DNA from: an uncultured Gammaproteobacteria bacterium
Lineage (GTDB): Bacteria; Pseudomonadota; Gammaproteobacteria; PS1; Pseudothioglobaceae
Direction: 5' to 3'
Length of the DNA stretch: 64,000 nucleotides
Assembly: GCA_902512305.1 (NCBI GenBank)
Contig: CABXIU010000004.1
Coordinates: 1-64,000, forward strand
A model generated the notes under the pieces. That model was given only the letters and a program-made list of their open reading frames with translations, ran no database searches and was not told where the DNA came from. Made by a program: the position numbers and the translations under genes. Positions 58,917 to 64,000 of the stretch are shown piece after piece (positions within the stretch are counted from its first letter, which is position 1; every line of letters starts with the position of its first letter).

Positions 58917-60272
58917 TTATTTCTTTTTTGGGCGTTTCCATTTGTCAATGGTCGACTGCTTATTTCTAGTCAGGGTTAGTTTATTATCTGGTGCATTTTG
59001 AGTAATTGTAGATCCTGCTCCAATCGTTGCGTTTTTGCCAATAGTCACAGGGGCGACTAATTGACTGTTTGAGCCTACAAAGGCTCCATCTTTAATCTCA
59101 GTTTGATGTTTATTGGAGCCATCATAATTGCATGTGATGACACCAGCGCCAACATTAACATCATTCCCAATTTTGCTATCCCCTACATAACTTAAATGTG
59201 ATATTTTTGAATTGTTCTTAATTGATGATTTTTTGACTTCAACAAAGTTACCAATCTTTGAATGATTCCCTATGCTTGTTTCAGGACGAATTCGTGCAAA
59301 AGGGCCAATGCTTGTATTGGATCCAATGGTAGAATTTTCTATGATTGAATTAGGCAGGATATGCGTATTATCACCAATTGACGAGTCTTTTATGATGCAG
59401 TTTGGAGAAATTACCACATTATTGCCTAAATTATTCTCACCCTCAAAAACCACATTGATATCAATAACGCAGTCCTTTCCAAAGTTTAAATTGCCTCGAC
59501 AATCAAAACGATTAGGGTCCATAATTGTTAGACCTGATTTCATAAGATCTTCAGCTTGATTTAATTGATAGGCTCTTTCAGCTTGAGACAGTTGATTATT
59601 GTCATTTATACCCATGACTTCTGAAGCATTCTCACATATAAATGAAGCAATATTAACATTATCTTTAACAGCTTTTTCAACAATATCAGTTAGATATAAT
59701 TCGCCTTGAGAATTATTAGGCTTTAATTCATTCAAATACTTTTTCAATAGTGAGCCATTAATAGCCATGATTCCAGTATTAATTTCTTTGACTTTAAGCT
59801 GTTCTTTGCTTGCATCTTTTTGCTCAATTATGGATTGAATTGATTGATTGGAGTCTCTGATTATTCGACCATACCCAAATGGATTTTCTAAAATAACACT
59901 TAGAAGAGCAAACCCTGAGGAGCTAGCCTTATTGAGCAATTCTTCAATTGTATTTCTTTGAATAAGTGGTACATCTGCATAAAGTATCAGACACATTGAG
60001 CTATCTTCAATATAGGGGGTAGCTTGTTGAACAGCATGCCCAGTTCCTAGTTGCTCTTTTTGAAGTACCCAGTTAACCTTGCTATCGACTATAGCCTCCT
60101 TAATTGACTGAGAATTTTGACCAACAACGACATTGATTTTTTCAACGAGCGCCTTGGAGGAGTCGATAGAGTGCTGGAGTAAATATTTATTGCCAACTTT
60201 ATGAAGTACTTTGGCAGTTTTTGAGTTCATTCTAGTGCCCTGACCAGCGGCTAATATAATAACAGTATTCAT
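58917..60272 (-). CDS. glmU: bifunctional UDP-GlcNAc diphosphorylase / GlcN-1-P acetyltransferase
   Basis: VIILAAGQGTRMNSKTAKVLHKVG, LYADVPLI, C-terminal hexapeptide repeats, NYDGSNKHQTEIKDGAFVGSNSQLVAPV. Confidence 0.96.
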   Translation of the reverse strand: MNTVIILAAGQGTRMNSKTAKVLHKVGNKYLLQHSIDSSKALVEKINVVVGQNSQSIKEAIVDSKVNWVLQKEQLGTGHAVQQATPYIEDSSMCLILYADVPLIQRNTIEELLNKASSSGFALLSVILENPFGYGRIIRDSNQSIQSIIEQKDASKEQLKVKEINTGIMAINGSLLKKYLNELKPNNSQGELYLTDIVEKAVKDNVNIASFICENASEVMGINDNNQLSQAERAYQLNQAEDLMKSGLTIMDPNRFDCRGNLNFGKDCVIDINVVFEGENNLGNNVVISPNCIIKDSSIGDNTHILPNSIIENSTIGSNTSIGPFARIRPETSIGNHSKIGNFVEVKKSSIKNNSKISHLSYVGDSKIGNDVNVGAGVITCNYDGSNKHQTEIKDGAFVGSNSQLVAPVTIGKNATIGAGSTITQNAPDNKLTLTRNKQSTIDKWKRPKKK

Positions 60273-60445
60273 TTTAATGATGGATTAATATCGTTTCGAA
60301 AAAGTAACAATGTTTAGGTTAATTTTTGATTATTTTTGTATAATGTTACCCTTCAGGAAAAAGTTGTAGAAGCATTATTGCACTTATAATAAATTATTTT
60401 TTATTAGAGTAAAATATAACTTAAATCAATTATCGAGAATTAAGA

Positions 60446-61126
60446 ATGGCAGCCAAAGGTAACATCACAAGTTTATTCGGAAAGTCACCAATAAGTCCTT
60501 TACAAAAGCACATGAAGCAAGTTAATTCATGTATTAAAGAGTTTGGTGTTTTTGCTAAAGCAGCAAGTATACAAGATTGGGAGAAGGCAGAAGCGGCACA
60601 CGAATCAATAGGCAAAAAAGAGAACAAAGCTGACAAGTTGAAGAAAAAACTAAGAATGAATTTGCCCAGTACCTTTATGATGCCTTTTTCAAGAAGGGAT
60701 TTATTAGATGTGCTTTTAATTCAAGACTCAATTGCAAATATTACAAAGGATCTTGCTGGTCTAATGATGACTCGCCATATGGTTTTCCCTAAGGAGTTTG
60801 CAGACGATTTTTTAAATCTAACAAATTTATGTATTAAAACTTCGAGTTCAGCCTTAGAAGCTATCAATCAACTTGACGAGTTATTGGAGACTGCATTTAG
60901 TTCTCGTGAACGAAAAATTGTTGACAAAATGATTAAGAAAGTCAATGAATTAGAGCACGAAACTGATGTAGCACAAGAAGCAATTCGTAACAAGCTCTTT
61001 TTACTCGAAGCATCATTACCACCAGTAGATGTGATGTTTTATTACAGAGCAATTGAGTGGCTTGGCGAAACAGCTGATGCTGCTCAGAAAGTTGGATCTC
61101 GTTTTGACGTTATGTTGACCAAATAA
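60446..61126 (+). CDS. TIGR00153/DUF47 PhoU-like protein
   Basis: LPSTFMMPFSRRDLLDVLLIQDSIANITKD; adjacent to pit. Confidence 0.88.
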   Translation: MAAKGNITSLFGKSPISPLQKHMKQVNSCIKEFGVFAKAASIQDWEKAEAAHESIGKKENKADKLKKKLRMNLPSTFMMPFSRRDLLDVLLIQDSIANITKDLAGLMMTRHMVFPKEFADDFLNLTNLCIKTSSSALEAINQLDELLETAFSSRERKIVDKMIKKVNELEHETDVAQEAIRNKLFLLEASLPPVDVMFYYRAIEWLGETADAAQKVGSRFDVMLTK

Positions 61127-61145
61127 TATTTCAGGGAATTTTTAG

Positions 61146-62414
61146 ATGGAAATTATTTTACAAAATAGTAATATTTTTATTTTATTGGCCATTTTATTTG
61201 GTACATTTATGGCTTGGGGTATTGGTGCAAATGATGTTGCAAACGCAATGGGTACATCAGTGGGTTCTGGCGCTGTTACCATTAAACAAGCAATTATTAT
61301 TGCAGTTATTTTTGAATTTTCTGGTGCAATTCTTGCTGGTGGCGAGGTCACAGCAACAATACGCAAGGGAATCCTAGATGCAGCATTATTTACTAATGAG
61401 CCACATTTATTAGTATATGGAATGTTGGCATCATTATTAGCTGCTGGCGGATGGCTCTTAATTGCCTCATCCTTTGGCTGGCCAGTTTCTACGACCCATT
61501 CTATAGTTGGTGCGATTGTTGGATTTGGCGCAGTTGGTGTAGGAGTTGACGCTGTTGCTTGGGATAAGGTAATTAATATTGTAATAAGTTGGATAGCGTC
61601 TCCAGTATTGGCTGGAGTTATTTCCTTTATTTTGTTTAGAAGTCTCCAAAATTTAATTATTGATACTAAAGACCCATTCGATAACGCAAAAAAATATGTT
61701 CCGTATTACATGTTTTTGGTTGGTTTTGTTGTCTCTTTAGTGACTATTTTTAAAGGATTAAAGCACGTCGGTTTGACCTTTAGTACATCGACAAGTTATT
61801 TATTGGCATTTGGGTTTGGCCTTCTTGTTGCTATTATTGGAACCATGTTTATTCGTAATATTCACCTTGATCCTGATGAAAACATCGATTTCCATTTTAC
61901 TTCTATGGAGAGAGTTTTCGGGGTACTCATGATTATTACTGCTGCGGCAATGGCTTTTGCTCACGGTTCTAACGATGTTGCTAACGCTATAGGGCCTTTG
62001 GCAGCAATTTATGGTGTAGTTGAAAGCGGAGGCCTGATTGGCTCCAAAACTTCACTCCCATTATGGATATTATTAGTTGGAGGCTCTGGAATAGCTGTTG
62101 GACTAATAACTTATGGCCATAGAGTCATTGCAACTATTGGTACTGGAATTACCCAACTTACTCCATCTCGTGGTTTTGCCGCAACATTGGCTGCTGCTGC
62201 AACGGTAGTCATAGCTTCTGGAACTGGAATCCCTGTTTCAACAACACAAGTACTAGTTGGAGCTGTATTGGGTGTAGGCCTTGCTCGTGGTATGGCAGCA
62301 TTAGATACACGGGTTATAAATAAGATATTTTTATCGTGGATTGTTACCCTTCCAGCAGGTGCACTCATGTCAATTATATTTTTCTTTATTCTTAAAAGTA
62401 TTTTTGGTTCTTAA
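61146..62414 (+). CDS. inorganic phosphate transporter (PiT family)
   Basis: GANDVANAMGTSVGSGAVT and HGSNDVANAIGPLAAI duplicated PiT signatures. Confidence 0.95.
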   Translation: MEIILQNSNIFILLAILFGTFMAWGIGANDVANAMGTSVGSGAVTIKQAIIIAVIFEFSGAILAGGEVTATIRKGILDAALFTNEPHLLVYGMLASLLAAGGWLLIASSFGWPVSTTHSIVGAIVGFGAVGVGVDAVAWDKVINIVISWIASPVLAGVISFILFRSLQNLIIDTKDPFDNAKKYVPYYMFLVGFVVSLVTIFKGLKHVGLTFSTSTSYLLAFGFGLLVAIIGTMFIRNIHLDPDENIDFHFTSMERVFGVLMIITAAAMAFAHGSNDVANAIGPLAAIYGVVESGGLIGSKTSLPLWILLVGGSGIAVGLITYGHRVIATIGTGITQLTPSRGFAATLAAAATVVIASGTGIPVSTTQVLVGAVLGVGLARGMAALDTRVINKIFLSWIVTLPAGALMSIIFFFILKSIFGS

Positions 62415-62438
62415 ATTAACAACTTAATTAGAATTATT

Positions 62439-62666
62439 GTGACATTAGAAGAAGTACAAAAAAAACTTGAATTAGGCATTGAAAACTCTGAAGTTAGTAT
62501 GGAGGGAGATGGTTGTAACTGTTCAGCAGTTATCGTTTCGCCAGTCTTTGAAGGATTGTCTCTACTTCAAAGGCAAAGATTGGTATTAGGTCTAGTCAAG
62601 GATGAAATAAAGAGTGGAGAGCTTCATGCTCTAAGCGTTAAAACATTTACCCCTGCAGAGAGATAG
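62439..62666 (+). CDS. BolA/IbaG family protein
   Basis: 75 aa, GTG start; [38 protein letters not shown]. Confidence 0.88.
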   Translation: MTLEEVQKKLELGIENSEVSMEGDGCNCSAVIVSPVFEGLSLLQRQRLVLGLVKDEIKSGELHALSVKTFTPAER

Positions 62667-62710
62667 TATATAATTCCCCTTCTTTTAGAAACTTGAAGAT
62701 AAAAAAAGCT

Positions 62711-62923
62711 ATGCAAACAGATATTCATCCTTCATACGAAACTATAAAAGTTGTGTGCAGTTGCGGTAACTCATTCGAGACGCGCTCAACTTCAAGTAAA
62801 GACGAAATTCATCTTGACGTTTGTTCAAGCTGCCACCCTTTCTATACAGGAAAGCAGAAGATTGTGGATACTGCTGGTCGTGTTGAAAAATTTAAATCAC
62901 GTTACGGCGCTTTCAAACGTTAA
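62711..62923 (+). CDS. rpmE: 50S ribosomal protein L31
   Basis: [27 protein letters not shown]...[31 protein letters not shown]. Confidence 0.96.
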   Translation: MQTDIHPSYETIKVVCSCGNSFETRSTSSKDEIHLDVCSSCHPFYTGKQKIVDTAGRVEKFKSRYGAFKR

Positions 62924-62943
62924 TTTCAAATTGCGATCCACTT

Positions 62944-62967
62944 AAAGCCACAAATGTGGCTTTTTTT
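62944..62967 (+). terminator. Rho-independent terminator downstream of rpmE
   Basis: AAAGCCACA-AA-TGTGGCTTT with T7 tail. Confidence 0.8.
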
Positions 62968-63032
62968 GTGTCAGAAGGAAACTAAAGAAAAGCCTTAAAA
63001 TTGATATAATCAACTATTTTTGAGATTACATA

Positions 63033-64000
63033 ATGGCATTTGACTACATTAATGCACTGTTAAAGAAAGAGGTCACTCGAACTCCGATTTGGGTAATGAG
63101 ACAGGCAGGAAGATACTTACCAGAATATCGAGCCACTCGAAAAAAAGCAGGCGATTTTTTAACACTTTGCAAGTCAAGTGATTTAGCCTGCGAAGTTACT
63201 CTTCAACCATTAGACCGTTTTGACTTAGATGCGGCGATTCTTTTTTCAGATATCTTAACTATTCCTGATGCAATGGGCCTTGGGCTTCATTTTGTGGAGG
63301 GCGAGGGACCAAAGTTTACTCATCCTATTAAAAGTCTTGCAGAAATTGAGCAATTAGCAAAACCTGATGTATCTCAAGAACTGTCTTATGTCAGTGAGGC
63401 AGTCTCTGTTATTAAGAAAAACCTAAGGGGTAGGGTTCCACTCATTGGTTTTTCAGGAAGTCCATGGACGCTGGCTACCTATATGATTGAAGGCGGGTCC
63501 AGCAAGACTTTTTCAAAAGTAAAAGGTTTTATGTATGAGAATCCAAAGCATATGCACCTACTTCTTGATGTGCTAGCAGATACAATTATTGATTATTTGA
63601 ATTCACAAATAGAGGCAGGAGCTGATTCTGTTATGATTTTTGACACTTGGGGCGGTCTTTTGAATAAAGAGCGATATGAAAGCTTTTCGTTAAGATATAT
63701 GTCAAAAATAGTTGATGGGATCAGGCGAGACTATGAGGGAAAAATAGTTCCTGTCACTCTTTTTACAAAAGGTGGGTCGGCTTGGCTTGAGCAAATTGCA
63801 GCAAGTGGTTGTGATGCTGTTGGAATTGATTGGACAGTCGAAATTGGAGAAGCAGAGAGGCGAATTGGGAGTCAGGTTGCATTGCAGGGCAATCTCGATC
63901 CATCAGTGCTCAATGCATCACCAGAGGCCATAAAAACTGAGGCTTACAAAATCTTAGATCAGTTTCAGGGCTCAACTGGACATGTGTTTAACCTAGGCCA
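63033..64000 (+). CDS. hemE: uroporphyrinogen decarboxylase (3' truncated by window end)
   Basis: Not in supplied ORF track because it runs off the window; own translation [52 protein letters not shown]...[15 protein letters not shown]. Confidence 0.95.
   Translation, partial: MAFDYINALLKKEVTRTPIWVMRQAGRYLPEYRATRKKAGDFLTLCKSSDLACEVTLQPLDRFDLDAAILFSDILTIPDAMGLGLHFVEGEGPKFTHPIKSLAEIEQLAKPDVSQELSYVSEAVSVIKKNLRGRVPLIGFSGSPWTLATYMIEGGSSKTFSKVKGFMYENPKHMHLLLDVLADTIIDYLNSQIEAGADSVMIFDTWGGLLNKERYESFSLRYMSKIVDGIRRDYEGKIVPVTLFTKGGSAWLEQIAASGCDAVGIDWTVEIGEAERRIGSQVALQGNLDPSVLNASPEAIKTEAYKILDQFQGSTGHVFNLG

Noticed and set aside
1-64000. CRISPR arrays, IS elements, prophage, tRNA or rRNA genes
   Set aside because: None noticed by eye: no regularly spaced repeats, transposase or integrase motifs, and intergenic regions are short. 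A tRNAscan/Infernal run would be needed to exclude small RNAs.

Overview
This is a 64 kb AT-rich, gene-dense bacterial chromosome segment. Gene content suggests a marine gammaproteobacterium of the SUP05/Thioglobus type; that is inference, since no 16S or search was available. It contains: (i) a sugar ABC transporter / GH20 / Gfo-Idh / TIM-barrel operon (1-9.4 kb); (ii) modABC, an MFS transporter and a class I glutamine amidotransferase (10-14.7 kb); (iii) a corrinoid-dependent one-carbon oxidation island (14.9-29.2 kb): corrinoid protein, DUF1638, MetF-like reductase, pterin methyltransferase, GFA-family protein, ASKHA/2Fe-2S corrinoid activator, non-pyrrolysine MttB homologue, fhs, fdhD and an NAD-type Mo formate dehydrogenase; (iv) ppsA and its regulator opposite a tkt-gap-pgk-pyk-fba cluster; (v) housekeeping genes (mnmG, rsmG, tatD, rluC-like, ubiA, dapD, znuC-like, polA, argS, addA-like, metC-like, glmU, pit, bolA-like, rpmE, partial hemE). 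The two items most worth follow-up are the corrinoid C1 island, with its unusual polybasic/acidic protein tails, and a tandem pair of ~71-aa membrane proteins that each keep a near-identical promoter, 5' leader and terminator. I noticed no CRISPR array, rRNA, tRNA, IS element or prophage.
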